This document shows positions 25,137 to 33,110 of a stretch of DNA of 64,000 bases, one piece after another (position 1 is the stretch's first letter; each line of letters begins with the position of its first letter). The position numbers were made by a program, and so were the translations under genes. This DNA comes from Candidatus Aenigmatarchaeota archaeon (GTDB lineage: Archaea; Aenigmatarchaeota; Aenigmatarchaeia; GW2011-AR5): NCBI GenBank assembly GCA_016180945.1, contig JACPAG010000002.1, positions 20,885 to 84,884 of the forward strand, given 5' to 3'. The notes below the pieces were generated by a model. The model saw only the letters and a list, made by a program, of their open reading frames with translations. It ran no database searches and had not been told where the DNA came from.

Positions 25137-25586
25137 TTGGAGAAAAAAGGGAAAGTGCTGTCGTTATTTTCAGGCCTGTCTGGCAGCTTAAGTTTTCTGG
25201 GCGGATGGCAGATATGCCATAATTTGTGCCTGATTGTTATAGCCATGTTATCGGCTATCGGGATAACAATAGCCGGCATGCCGCTCCTCTTTCTGGCAGA
25301 ATACGCTGTTTACTTCTGGTCGCTGGCGGTGTTGCTGCTGGTGCCGACTTTAATCATGTACTGGAGAAACAGGAAATGCATGTCTGTGAAGCTGATACTG
25401 CTCAATGTCGGCATAGTCATCGCAAGCGTGCCTTTCTCATGGCTGCAGGCTTATCAGGTCGTATTCTGGACGGTTGGCGGTGCACTGATAGCAGCCGGCG
25501 CTGTTCTTTTCTTAGGGGGCAGGTTCTCAGGCTTAAAAATCTTCTCCCGAAAAGGTAATCATGATAGACTTCAACGAGATGATTGA
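25137..25586 (+). CDS. Four-helix membrane protein with CHNLC motif
   Basis: About 149 residues if the TTG at 25137 is used; a GTG at 25155 is equally possible, and the frame stays open back to 25059. Four membrane helices; the first contains GWQICHNLC, reminiscent of small mercury/heavy-metal carriers, and RNRKC lies between helices 3 and 4. It closes the metal operon and overlaps the next gene by 26 nt. The start is uncertain. Confidence 0.55.
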   Translation: MEKKGKVLSLFSGLSGSLSFLGGWQICHNLCLIVIAMLSAIGITIAGMPLLFLAEYAVYFWSLAVLLLVPTLIMYWRNRKCMSVKLILLNVGIVIASVPFSWLQAYQVVFWTVGGALIAAGAVLFLGGRFSGLKIFSRKGNHDRLQRDD

Positions 25587-26238
25587 CAACCATCTGAAGA
25601 AAGAGAACAGGCCCAAAGGCACCGGCCGCTACTATCCCAGCGAAATAGGCATGTGCCTGCGGAAAGTTTGGTACTCTTACAAATTTCCCATGGAGATAAA
25701 GCCCGACCTTCTTAAGATATTCGAGGTCGGCAACATAATGCACGATTTTGTCGTGGAGGTTTTGAAAAGCGAAAAAAACCCGCACGTGCAACTGTTGAAA
25801 TCCGAGTTTCCTTTCAGGCAGGACATCGACGACTTTACAATCTCCGGCCGCATAGATAATCTTCTTCTCGTAAAGGCGAGCGGCAAAGAAATCCTGGTTG
25901 AGGTAAAGTCAACGACAGACATAAGCTTCGTCAGGGAAGCCGCCCCTCATAATGTTGTGCAACTACAACTATACATGCACGCGCTGGGTGTGCACAACGG
26001 AATCCTCCTTTACATAGATAAAAAGAACCTCCAGAGCAAGGTCTTTGACGTGCCGTACAAAAAGGAAGAGGCCGAAAAAATAATCGAGCGTTTCAGGGAG
26101 CTCCATAAAGGCATAGTTTCAGATACGATACCAGAGCCGGAAGCACGCAGTTCGTCAAAGACTTTATGGATGTGCCGCTACTGCGAATACAAGGACAAGT
26201 GCTACACGGAAACCCCCGCATCGAACAAATGGCCGTAA
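25561..26238 (+). CDS. Cas4/RecB-like PD-(D/E)XK nuclease
   Basis: 225 residues. GRID (about residue 96) and EVKS with downstream QLQLYMHALG are the nuclease motifs. Cys31 in MCLRK and a C-terminal CRYCEYKDKC supply the four cysteines of a Cas4/AddB-type Fe-S cluster. No CRISPR array or other cas gene is in the window, so this is a solo Cas4-like 5'-3' exonuclease, probably a repair protein. Confidence 0.8.
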   Translation: MIDFNEMIDNHLKKENRPKGTGRYYPSEIGMCLRKVWYSYKFPMEIKPDLLKIFEVGNIMHDFVVEVLKSEKNPHVQLLKSEFPFRQDIDDFTISGRIDNLLLVKASGKEILVEVKSTTDISFVREAAPHNVVQLQLYMHALGVHNGILLYIDKKNLQSKVFDVPYKKEEAEKIIERFRELHKGIVSDTIPEPEARSSSKTLWMCRYCEYKDKCYTETPASNKWP

Positions 26239-26266
26239 TTTAAATTTACTAACTATAGCTAAAAGT

Positions 26267-26887
26267 ATGAGATTGAACACCACGCTTATCCTTCTGGCAG
26301 CTATAATTATAGCCTTTGGATTCCAGACGGTCTTCGGAATAACAGATAATTTTGCCCTTGTAGCCAAAGACATTGCGGCAAGACCGTGGATTCTGGTAAC
26401 ATCCGTTTTCTTACATAGCGGACCGGAACACCTGGTTTCAAACGCATTTGCGCTAGTATTGTTTGGTCTGGCGTTGGAAAGCATCATAGACGGCAGAAGG
26501 TTTGCGACAATATTCTTTGTTTCCGGCATTGCTGCCAGCATTGGTTCATCGCTTATCTATCCTGTTTCATTAGGCGCATCAGGCGCAATATTTGGCATCA
26601 TAGGCGCATTAACAATGCTGAGGCCCAAAATGGCTGTCTACGCCTTCGGCATCCCGCTGCCTATGGTCGTTGCTTCACTACTCTGGGCACTGCTGGATTT
26701 GGGCGGTCTTTTTTATCCGTCCGGAACAGCAAACCTTGCGCACCTTGTCGGGTTAGCCGCAGGACTGACAGCAGGCTTCAGTCTTAGAAACACATTCAAA
26801 GAACCAGCCGGAAAAAAAGAAAAAGTTCTTACGGAAAAAGAGCTGGATGACTGGGAAGAAAGTTACATGGGGCGTCGAAAATTATAA
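26267..26887 (+). CDS. Rhomboid-family intramembrane protease
   Basis: 206 residues with six membrane helices. Catalytic dyad Ser105 in GASGAIFG and His159 in NLAHLVG; HLVSNAFAL provides the oxyanion Asn. A basic C-terminal tail follows. It cleaves membrane-protein segments within the bilayer. It ends 2 nt before the methyltransferase leader. Confidence 0.85.
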   Translation: MRLNTTLILLAAIIIAFGFQTVFGITDNFALVAKDIAARPWILVTSVFLHSGPEHLVSNAFALVLFGLALESIIDGRRFATIFFVSGIAASIGSSLIYPVSLGASGAIFGIIGALTMLRPKMAVYAFGIPLPMVVASLLWALLDLGGLFYPSGTANLAHLVGLAAGLTAGFSLRNTFKEPAGKKEKVLTEKELDDWEESYMGRRKL

Positions 26888-26908
26888 AATGGCAATCGAA
26901 AACAGACT

Positions 26909-26926
26909 GACGCACAGCAGTGCGTC
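26909..26926. repeat. Family D palindrome, copy 2
   Basis: GACGCAC agca GTGCGTC, preceded by AACAGACT, inserted in the leader (or N-terminal codons) of the methyltransferase gene. With flanks it is nearly identical to the reverse complement of the copy at 57319. Confidence 0.65.
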
Positions 26927-26948
26927 AATGATGTGGAGCAAGGGGATA

Positions 26949-27521
26949 ATGCGATTTTACCACAATGAACTTGCGCTGAACGTGCCGGAATCCGTCTACT
27001 TTCCAAGAGAAGATTCGCTGCTTTTAGCAGGAGTTCTGGAAAAAGAAAAGCTTCAAAGCAAAAAGGTTCTCGAAGTCGGCTGCGGCTCGGGATTTCTTTC
27101 CATAGTTATGGCAAGTGGCAAGGCAATAGTTACAGCAGTGGATGCCAGTAAAGATGCGGTAGAGGCAACCAAGCTGAACGCCAAGAAGAATGATGTCTCG
27201 CTTGCTTGTTTTGCTTCTAACCTCTTTTCCGCAGTTACTTCTAAATTCGATTTGATCGTCTTTAACCCGCCTTACCTGCCCGACGACTCTGATGACAAGA
27301 CATATTCAGGAGGTAAAAGCGGCAGGGAAGTAATAGAAAAATTCATCAAGCAGGCAAAAAATCATTTAAACAAGAACGGAAAAATTCTTCTTCTTATTTC
27401 TTCATTGACCGGAGAGCAAGATGTTCTTTCTCTGTTTCACACTTGCTCTTTCAAAACAAAAATTGCAGCCCGAGAGAAAATACCGTGGGAAGAGCTGCTG
27501 GTTATTGAGGCAATTGTTTAA
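26949..27521 (+). CDS. HemK/Mtq2-like N5-glutamine methyltransferase
   Basis: 190 residues, class I fold. SAM loop VLEVGCGSGFLSI, catalytic NPPY in FNPPYLPDD. Archaeal members methylate the GGQ glutamine of release factor aRF1. The ATG at 26949 (MRFYHNELALNVPE) follows AGGGGATA and matches the family start. An ATG at 26889 would add 20 residues that read through palindrome D; this is less likely. Confidence 0.8.
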   Translation: MRFYHNELALNVPESVYFPREDSLLLAGVLEKEKLQSKKVLEVGCGSGFLSIVMASGKAIVTAVDASKDAVEATKLNAKKNDVSLACFASNLFSAVTSKFDLIVFNPPYLPDDSDDKTYSGGKSGREVIEKFIKQAKNHLNKNGKILLLISSLTGEQDVLSLFHTCSFKTKIAAREKIPWEELLVIEAIV

Positions 27522-27541
27522 GCAGTCATAAAAGAAGATTT

Positions 27542-28138
27542 TTAACCTGCTGTCATAAATTCCTTCAGTGTTCTTTCATTGACCGGAATCGGCCATACAT
27601 GTGCGGTGCTGGACAAACCAAACTCTCTCCTAACAACCTCTTCTAAAAATCTTTCCACCTCTTGAGAAAAAGCTCTGGTTCCTCTATTAATTTCCCGCAC
27701 ATTGGCTATGTCAAGCGGCCCTATCTTTCCGGCGGCCGTAGCGACAGATAGCCTTTCTTTTCCGGCACTATACTCTGCCACGTCAAAACCAAAATCCCTG
27801 CCTCTTTCTGCTAAAACAGATGCATGTTCGGATGATACTGGAAGGATATCTGCAAACCTGTAAGCTCTATAGCCGCATGATGACTCATAAAAAGGTGTTT
27901 CCATTACATAATGAATAGCGCGCGCTCGGAACGTTTCTCCTGGCTGATTCAATAATTCCTGTCTTCCAAGAATAACTACAACACGCTTATCTCGCGCTAG
28001 CCGAAACCCCATCGGTACATAACCTTTAGTTGAATATTCCCCGAATTCATTTCCTATTGTCCCATCTCGCGACAGATTGAATGTCACTATTATAGGATTT
28101 CCAAACAACTGCGCCCTCGAATAGCCTTTTAACACCAC
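27542..28138 (-). CDS. Orphan protein
   Basis: 198 residues, mostly alpha/beta, no recognised motif and no membrane segment. It converges on the methyltransferase gene and diverges from the TGS GTPase gene. Codon use matches its neighbours. Function unknown. Confidence 0.5.
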   Translation of the reverse strand: MVLKGYSRAQLFGNPIIVTFNLSRDGTIGNEFGEYSTKGYVPMGFRLARDKRVVVILGRQELLNQPGETFRARAIHYVMETPFYESSCGYRAYRFADILPVSSEHASVLAERGRDFGFDVAEYSAGKERLSVATAAGKIGPLDIANVREINRGTRAFSQEVERFLEEVVRREFGLSSTAHVWPIPVNERTLKEFMTAG

Positions 28139-28198
28139 AAAATCGCCTTTTCTGTCATATTAGACAAAACTTACTTAAACCTTTTTATCTGTTCGACC

Positions 28199-29020
28199 AT
28201 GACTATAATCATGCCAGTCAATGCCCCTCCTGAATATATGAAAGCGGAAGAGCGGTTCAAGTCTGCAAAAACCAGGGAAGAGAAAATAGCTGCCTTGGAA
28301 GAGATGATACGGCTGCTGCCGCGTCATCACGGCTCTGAGTCCGCGCACGCCCAGCTCAAATCCCGGTTAGCGAAGCTGAAGAAAGAAACAACGAAAAAAG
28401 GGGCGAGGGCGGCAGGAATAACAAAGGAAGGCGAGGCGCAAGTCTGCATTGTCGGATTTACCAAGTCCGGAAAATCCACGCTGCTAGCCGAACTAACAGC
28501 ATCAAAGCCTGCCATTTCTCCGCATCCTTATACGACCACGAAACCGGAACTCGGCATGATGGACTACAAGGGCGTCAAGATACAGATGATTGAAATCCCT
28601 TCCACGTTCGACCCCAGGTACATGAGCATCGCCAGAACAGCAGACCTGATAGTGCTGACATCTCCGCAGGGTGAAGAAAAAAATATAGAAGACGTGATGG
28701 AAAACAATTACGTAAGAACAAGGCATATCGTCGTCGACCCTTTATTCGATGATAGTGTCCTTGTAAAAGAAAAAATATGGTCTGCATTAGGCCTTATCAT
28801 AGCCTATACAAAAAAACTCGACTACACAACCAGGCGCCATAAGTTGTCCCCGATGGCTTTGCCGAAGAATTCCACGGTAAAAGATTTTGCCGAGAGGATA
28901 CACAAGGATTTTATAAAGGATTTCCGCTTCGCCCGAGTTTACAGAAAAAACAGGACTGTGCAGGCTGGCTTAAACTATCCGCTGCAAGACGGCGATGTCG
29001 TAGAGTTGCATTTGAAATGA
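28199..29020 (+). CDS. DRG-like GTPase with TGS domain (short form)
   Basis: 273 residues. P-loop GFTKSGKST at 86-94, then HPYTTTKPELG (switch I) and EIPSTF in place of the G3 DxPG. The C-terminal 70 residues are a TGS domain (KNSTVKDFAERIH to DGDVVEL). Typical archaeal DRG/Rbg proteins have about 365 residues and an NKxD motif; here NKxD is not visible and the G domain is shortened. Probably ribosome-associated, but guanine specificity is doubtful. An ATG at 28211 is an alternative start. Confidence 0.75.
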   Translation: MTIIMPVNAPPEYMKAEERFKSAKTREEKIAALEEMIRLLPRHHGSESAHAQLKSRLAKLKKETTKKGARAAGITKEGEAQVCIVGFTKSGKSTLLAELTASKPAISPHPYTTTKPELGMMDYKGVKIQMIEIPSTFDPRYMSIARTADLIVLTSPQGEEKNIEDVMENNYVRTRHIVVDPLFDDSVLVKEKIWSALGLIIAYTKKLDYTTRRHKLSPMALPKNSTVKDFAERIHKDFIKDFRFARVYRKNRTVQAGLNYPLQDGDVVELHLK

Positions 29021-29098
29021 TAAGAGGATGACCATAGGCGCGTATCTTGTAAGCGCATGAATGAAACGAAAGCTTAAGTCAAAGCCGGAAAAAATATA

Positions 29099-29183
29099 CT
29101 GGAGGACATAATTTATTGAACATTTTATTAATGTCCTCCAGGATATCACAAAGACATAATAAGTTCAAATATTAATGTCTTTG
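29099..29183 (+). repeat. Twin hairpins with matching loops
   Basis: Two successive perfect inverted repeats: CTGGAGGACAT/ATGTCCTCCAG (29099-29141) and CAAAGACAT/ATGTCTTTG (29149-29183). Both stems end in CAT...ATG and both loops run AAT...ATTA, although the outer stem sequences differ. The pair lies between the TGS GTPase and a membrane-protein gene. It may be a further structured repeat type or a terminator pair. Confidence 0.5.
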
Positions 29184-29194
29184 AATATATTCAT

Positions 29195-29599
29195 ATGGTC
29201 GACATTTTCGGCTTTGCAATAAACATCAGCGTCAGTGAACTTCTCATCTTTGTAATAATCTTCGTCCTGTTCCTGGTCATTACCAGAAAAATCGTCAGGG
29301 TTATAATGAGCTTGTTGTGGATAGCCATTGCGTCAGCTATATTCCCGTTTGCGATGCGGTTTCTGGGGTTGGATTTTTCAACAGACCTGAATTCCGTTTT
29401 ATTTTATGTGGCATTGGGAATCGGCCTGTATTTTGTTTACATGCTTGGCAGGATTGTTTACGTTATACTCGGGCTGGCGGGAAAATCGTCAAAATTTATA
29501 ACTTACCCCATAAAAAGCGCCAGAAAGCGAAAAGAAGAGAGAACAAAAAAGAAAATGGAAAAATTGGTAAAGGAGAAAAGTAAGGGAAAAGAAGGATAG
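29195..29599 (+). CDS. Small membrane protein with basic tail
   Basis: 134 residues. Three or four membrane helices in the first 100 residues and a strongly charged C-terminus (KSARKRKEERTKKKMEKL). No family recognised. Possibly ribosome- or nucleic-acid-contacting through the tail. Confidence 0.55.
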   Translation: MVDIFGFAINISVSELLIFVIIFVLFLVITRKIVRVIMSLLWIAIASAIFPFAMRFLGLDFSTDLNSVLFYVALGIGLYFVYMLGRIVYVILGLAGKSSKFITYPIKSARKRKEERTKKKMEKLVKEKSKGKEG

Positions 29600-29654
29600 C
29601 GGTAGATCGTTTCTGGATTAGTAGTCCTATTATTAATAATTCTTTATTTATTTC

Positions 29655-29801
29655 TTTTGACCGCAAGCAGAAACCTTGCGGTTTCTGATGTCCTGAAAAG
29701 CAAGCAATGAGCAAAGCTCATTGATGCATCGGAGAATCTTTGATTCTCCGAATGCTTTGCTTTTCGAAGACAAGCCACTTTTCTTTTTAAAGAAAAGGGG
29801 C
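29655..29801. repeat. Compound nested palindromes and terminator-like hairpin
   Basis: 29660-29686 forms a hairpin (CAGAAACC/CGGTTTCTG). 29693-29773 is a closed structure with arms GAAAAGCAAGC and GCTTTGCTTTTC holding two triloop hairpins: AATGAGC AAA GCTCATT and CGGAGAATC TTT GATTCTCCG. The stretch TTGATGCATCG...CGAATG also occurs at 12771. 29775-29801 is an A/T-rich hairpin (CTTTTCTTT/AAAGAAAAG) next to the end of the minus-strand gene, possibly a terminator. Confidence 0.5.
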
Positions 29802-30428
29802 TTATCCTATAGAAATCTTCGCCTCCGGGATGGAAATTCTTGCCGCCTTTCCGGCAGCTTGAAGCCCGCCATCAAAAGAAAACCTGCCGTTCGGCGAGCT
29901 TATCTGCACTCCTGCGGAAAAGCGCGTTTCCGCGCCGTTTACAACAACGGTGCCGCCGGAACCGGATTTCAGTTCTTTCAATGTAAGATTGTCTATAGTG
30001 AGGTTTTCAAACGAGGAGGAAGATTTGATAGGCCCTTGCGCGAATGTCAGCGACGCGTTCTCCAGCTCTATTTTCTTGAAATCGCCATCAAGCACAATAT
30101 CATTTTTGGACACGGAAACAAGGCCGTTATAGCCGAGGATATTTACGCTCCCTTTTGTATCAAGCGTGCCGTCCTTTATATTTGCCGTGAATTTTTTTGT
30201 ATTCAGGAGGATATTAACATTCTTCGCAGCTGCGGTGATGTTTTCATACCCCTGAAGCTTCAGCGAAAAGCTTACGTTTCTTTCAATGCTTTCAGGCGGG
30301 GACAAAATATCCGATATTTTGCCTTGGGCCGACTGGAAAAACGTGCCCAGCTGGGGCGACGTGGACAGGATAGCCACAAGAATCGCCAGGGTGATAAACA
30401 CCGTGGCTACAACCTTCATGTTGAACAT
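29802..30428 (-). CDS. Membrane-anchored beta-rich exported protein
   Basis: 208 residues. N-terminal anchor (about 6-24), then a Ser/Thr/Asn-rich domain of repeated short strands with several N-x-S/T sites. This looks like a beta-solenoid or AsmA/LptA-like extracytoplasmic domain. No specific family assigned. Confidence 0.5.
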   Translation of the reverse strand: MFNMKVVATVFITLAILVAILSTSPQLGTFFQSAQGKISDILSPPESIERNVSFSLKLQGYENITAAAKNVNILLNTKKFTANIKDGTLDTKGSVNILGYNGLVSVSKNDIVLDGDFKKIELENASLTFAQGPIKSSSSFENLTIDNLTLKELKSGSGGTVVVNGAETRFSAGVQISSPNGRFSFDGGLQAAGKAARISIPEAKISIG

Positions 30429-30538
30429 ATAGAATTACTTGGTTTCCTGATTAAAAAAGATTATTGAAAATGATTTTCGCCTTTTTAAAGATTTCTAATC
30501 ATTGAAAAAATAGTTCTTGAAAATTATCAGTGATAAGC

Positions 30539-31702
30539 ATGGTATATCTTTTGCAGGCAGAAGGCATCTTTTCCCAGATTTTCTTCTTCCTCATGTTCTT
30601 CGTATTTATCTTTCTCTACCCGCGCCTGATGCTGTCCCAGCTGATATACAAGATAGAGCAGAGCGCAAGGAAAATGGAAGAGATGTCCCATAAGGCGAAT
30701 ATGCTGACGGCGAAAAAGGCGGGCGCCAGGTCAAGAGAAATGAAAAACGCCATAGACGAATTCACGGACTTTTTTGTCGTGGAGCCGTCAGCTATTGACC
30801 CGTACGGGCTTGTAAGGAAAATAGACCAGACCATCCGCAGTATGGAGTCGCGTTTCACTGAGTTCGTTGACGAAATCGCCGGCGGAAAAAGTTACAAAGA
30901 GAAACAGGAACTGAATTACGGCCTTCGCGCAGCCATCGGACTCCGCCAGATTTCAAAGATTGTCCGTCATTTTGTCGAGCAGGCTAAGAAGTTTAAGAAT
31001 CTGCAGATAGCGATGATACTCCAGATGCAGCTGCCTATGATAGAAAAGATTGCGGAAAGCGAGTTTCACGGAACAGAGGCGTTTGTGAGCGGCTGGCCGA
31101 TAGGCGATTCCATCGGCCCGTTGTCAGCCGCTTCGCTCATAGACAAAAGCGGGGAGATCGCAGAGGACATAGTTTCCGGAAAGACAACAATAAAGGACAG
31201 AACGTGCTTCGTCCTCAAAGCCAAAGGCCCCGAGCCGCACCTTGGCAGGATAGACGAGGCCATAGCATATCTGATGAAGCGAAACGCTATAGCCCGCGTG
31301 ATAACCATCGACGCGGCACAAAAGCTGGAAGGGGAAAAATCCGGTTCTGTAGCCGAGGGCATAGGCTTCGCAATGGGCGGGATAGGGCAGAGGGAAATGA
31401 TAGAGAATGTCCTGCTTCCGAAGAAAATCCCCGTTGACAGCATAGTCGTCAAGGTAGGGATGGAAGATGCCATCATGCCGATGAAGAAAGACATTTTCAA
31501 GTCGCTGCCGAAGGTGAAAACGCTCGTAGAAAAAGCCGTCAGCCGCGCGAAGAAAGGCCAGAAAGTGATAATTATAGGCGTCGGAAATTCTTCCGGCATC
31601 GGCGACACGAAAAAGACCGTCGAAGACGTGGAAAAGATTGTAAACGAACTTGACAGGCAATACAAGAAAGTCTCGAAAGAGAAAAAAGGCGGATGGATTT
31701 AA
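30539..31702 (+). CDS. DUF1512-like archaeal membrane-anchored protein
   Basis: 387 residues. One N-terminal membrane helix (about 12-32), a helical region, then an alpha/beta domain (LKAKGPEPHLGRIDEAIAYL; VIIIGVGNSSGIGDTK). Layout and segments agree with DUF1512, an archaeal family of unknown function. The ATG at 30539 is preferred to a GTG nine bases upstream. Confidence 0.6.
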   Translation: MVYLLQAEGIFSQIFFFLMFFVFIFLYPRLMLSQLIYKIEQSARKMEEMSHKANMLTAKKAGARSREMKNAIDEFTDFFVVEPSAIDPYGLVRKIDQTIRSMESRFTEFVDEIAGGKSYKEKQELNYGLRAAIGLRQISKIVRHFVEQAKKFKNLQIAMILQMQLPMIEKIAESEFHGTEAFVSGWPIGDSIGPLSAASLIDKSGEIAEDIVSGKTTIKDRTCFVLKAKGPEPHLGRIDEAIAYLMKRNAIARVITIDAAQKLEGEKSGSVAEGIGFAMGGIGQREMIENVLLPKKIPVDSIVVKVGMEDAIMPMKKDIFKSLPKVKTLVEKAVSRAKKGQKVIIIGVGNSSGIGDTKKTVEDVEKIVNELDRQYKKVSKEKKGGWI

Positions 31703-31718
31703 TTTTGTTGTTTGAGCA

Positions 31719-31789
31719 TATAGTGAAATGGAACCATTACGGAGAGAACACCTCCGTAATTGCAAAAAAGGATAAAAGCCTTTTTAACA
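31719..31789 (+). terminator. Two hairpins after the DUF1512 gene
   Basis: ATTACGGAG/CTCCGTAAT (about 31737-31761) and AAAAAGG/CCTTTTT (31766-31787) follow the stop codon. The block starts with CATATAGTGAAA, like the left end of family B. It may be a terminator region or a decayed B copy. Confidence 0.4.
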
Positions 31790-31847
31790 AGAAGATTTGT
31801 TACTGACAAGAAATACATTTTTAAAGGTTTCTAGGGGTATAATTAGC

Positions 31848-32675
31848 GTGATAGCAAGTTCAAAGGCAATGGATTCGCTGAAGGCGATAGGATTAAACAA
31901 ATACGAACGCAACCTGTGGGTTGCTCTTCTTTCTAGGGGTGCCTCGACGGCAGGCGAGCTGTCCGATATATCCAAAGTTCCCCGTTCCCGGTGTTATGAT
32001 GTTTTAGAGTCTTTGGCAGCGCGCGGATTTATCGTCATCCAGCCGGGCAAGCCGATGAAATACGTGTCCATAAATCCGAAGGAGGCGCTGGAAAGGGCAA
32101 AGAAAAAAATTCTTGAAGATGCCCACGAAACAAGCGAGAAAATGGGAAGGCTTGCCAAAAGCGATTCGATACGGGAACTGGAAAGTCTCCACAAAGTAAA
32201 CATTAAAACCGTCATGCCCGAGGACTTGAGCGGCTCGCTTAAGGGGCGTTACGCAATGATGCAGCAGGTGGAAACCATGCTGAAAAAGGCCAAGAAGTCC
32301 GTGAAGCTCATCACTACCGAAGCCGGCCTTGCAGAGCTTCTTGAAAATCACGGAAATATACTGAAAAAGGCGTCCGAGTCCGGCGTGAAAATCCAGCTCG
32401 CGGCGCCGATAAACGAGAAGACGAACGAAGTTGCAAAAGACCTCTCGAAATATGCGCAGATAAGAAATATAGAAGACGTTGAGCACGTCGAAAAATTGCT
32501 TGGCAGGTTATGCCTCGTAGACGGCGAAGAATTTATTCTCGGTTTGACAGACGATGTAAAAACTCATCCAACCCAGGACGTTTCATTCTGGACGCAAAGC
32601 TCCCACGCCACTTCTAATTTTATAGAGCCGATGTTCGAGCTGGTATGGCGCAGCGCGAAGCCTGTGGCGAAGTGA
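31848..32675 (+). CDS. TrmB-family transcription regulator
   Basis: 275 residues. N-terminal winged helix (GLNKYERNLWVALLSRGASTAGELSDISKVPRSRCYDVLESL), then a short coiled coil and a C-terminal phospholipase-D-like ligand domain (residues about 110-270), the TrmB layout. Such proteins regulate sugar or central metabolism genes. The GTG at 31848 lies about 25 nt after a TTTTTAAA box; an ATG at 31869 is an alternative. Confidence 0.75.
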   Translation: MIASSKAMDSLKAIGLNKYERNLWVALLSRGASTAGELSDISKVPRSRCYDVLESLAARGFIVIQPGKPMKYVSINPKEALERAKKKILEDAHETSEKMGRLAKSDSIRELESLHKVNIKTVMPEDLSGSLKGRYAMMQQVETMLKKAKKSVKLITTEAGLAELLENHGNILKKASESGVKIQLAAPINEKTNEVAKDLSKYAQIRNIEDVEHVEKLLGRLCLVDGEEFILGLTDDVKTHPTQDVSFWTQSSHATSNFIEPMFELVWRSAKPVAK

Positions 32676-32834
32676 TTCGACGGATTATCAGTCATTTGTT
32701 CTGACAAAAATGCAGTTTATGCAGACCTTCCGTTTATTTTAGACAATCCAGCAGGCGCCATTAATGTTGTTCATTCTGCTAATCAATATGCAGTCCAAGT
32801 CGGCACACGCAAAGACGGCACATTCGTTGGAAAC
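32676..32834 (+). pseudogene. Coding remnant cut by repeat A2
   Basis: After the trmB-like stop, an open frame without a start codon reads DKNAVYADLPFILDNPAG, then NVVHSANQYAVQVGTRKDG, and is ended inside repeat A2. The composition is protein-like. The piece at 32954 could be its continuation on the other side of the repeat. No family recognised. Confidence 0.4.
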
Positions 32835-32952
32835 ATCACATCTTCTTTATATACCACCGGTTAAAACCGGTGGTTTGTGAGAAGATGGGATCCAGAAGAC
32901 ATTGAGTTTCATCACACGACTAAAGTCGTGTGTTTTCAATGTCTTCTTAGAT
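32835..32952 (+). repeat. Family A structured repeat, copy A2 (simple form)
   Basis: The cleanest copy: CATCTTC/GAAGATG enclosing CCACCGGTT/AACCGGTGG, linker GGATCCA, then GAAGACATTG/CAATGTCTTC enclosing CACACGACT/AGTCGTGTG, bounded by ATCAC and TCTTAGAT. It appears to interrupt a coding remnant. Confidence 0.75.
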
Positions 32953-32953
32953 A

Positions 32954-33082
32954 ATGCCAAAACCAACAGACCTGATACCTGCTGGAATGATACCTGAGAA
33001 GATAGAGGAAGCAGAAGTGACTGCAATAGGCGAGCCGTATGTTCATGCTTTTGTAAACGGCAAACCATACCCTGTCAAATGA
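32954..33082 (+). CDS. 42-residue orphan, possible gene remnant
   Basis: MPKPTDLIPAGMIPEKIEE then TAIGEPYVHAFVNGKPYPVK. The ATG directly follows repeat A2. It may be the 3' part of the gene remnant at 32676 that lost its front when A2 inserted, or a new small gene using A2 as its 5' region. Confidence 0.35.
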   Translation: MPKPTDLIPAGMIPEKIEEAEVTAIGEPYVHAFVNGKPYPVK

Positions 33083-33110
33083 TAAGCGGCAAACAGAAAA
33101 CAATTTTCTC

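Noticed and set aside
25155..25586. MerC/MerT mercury transporter assignment
   Set aside because: Only CHNLC in the first helix resembles these; the rest does not match well enough to name it.
29721..30467. 248-residue plus-strand frame opposite the exported beta-rich protein
   Set aside because: Arises from the antisense of the 29802 gene and the palindrome block; the minus-strand protein has a proper membrane anchor.
31066..31765. Minus-strand frames of about 200 residues opposite the DUF1512-like gene
   Set aside because: Antisense shadows; Ser/Phe-rich composition typical of reversed coding sequence.
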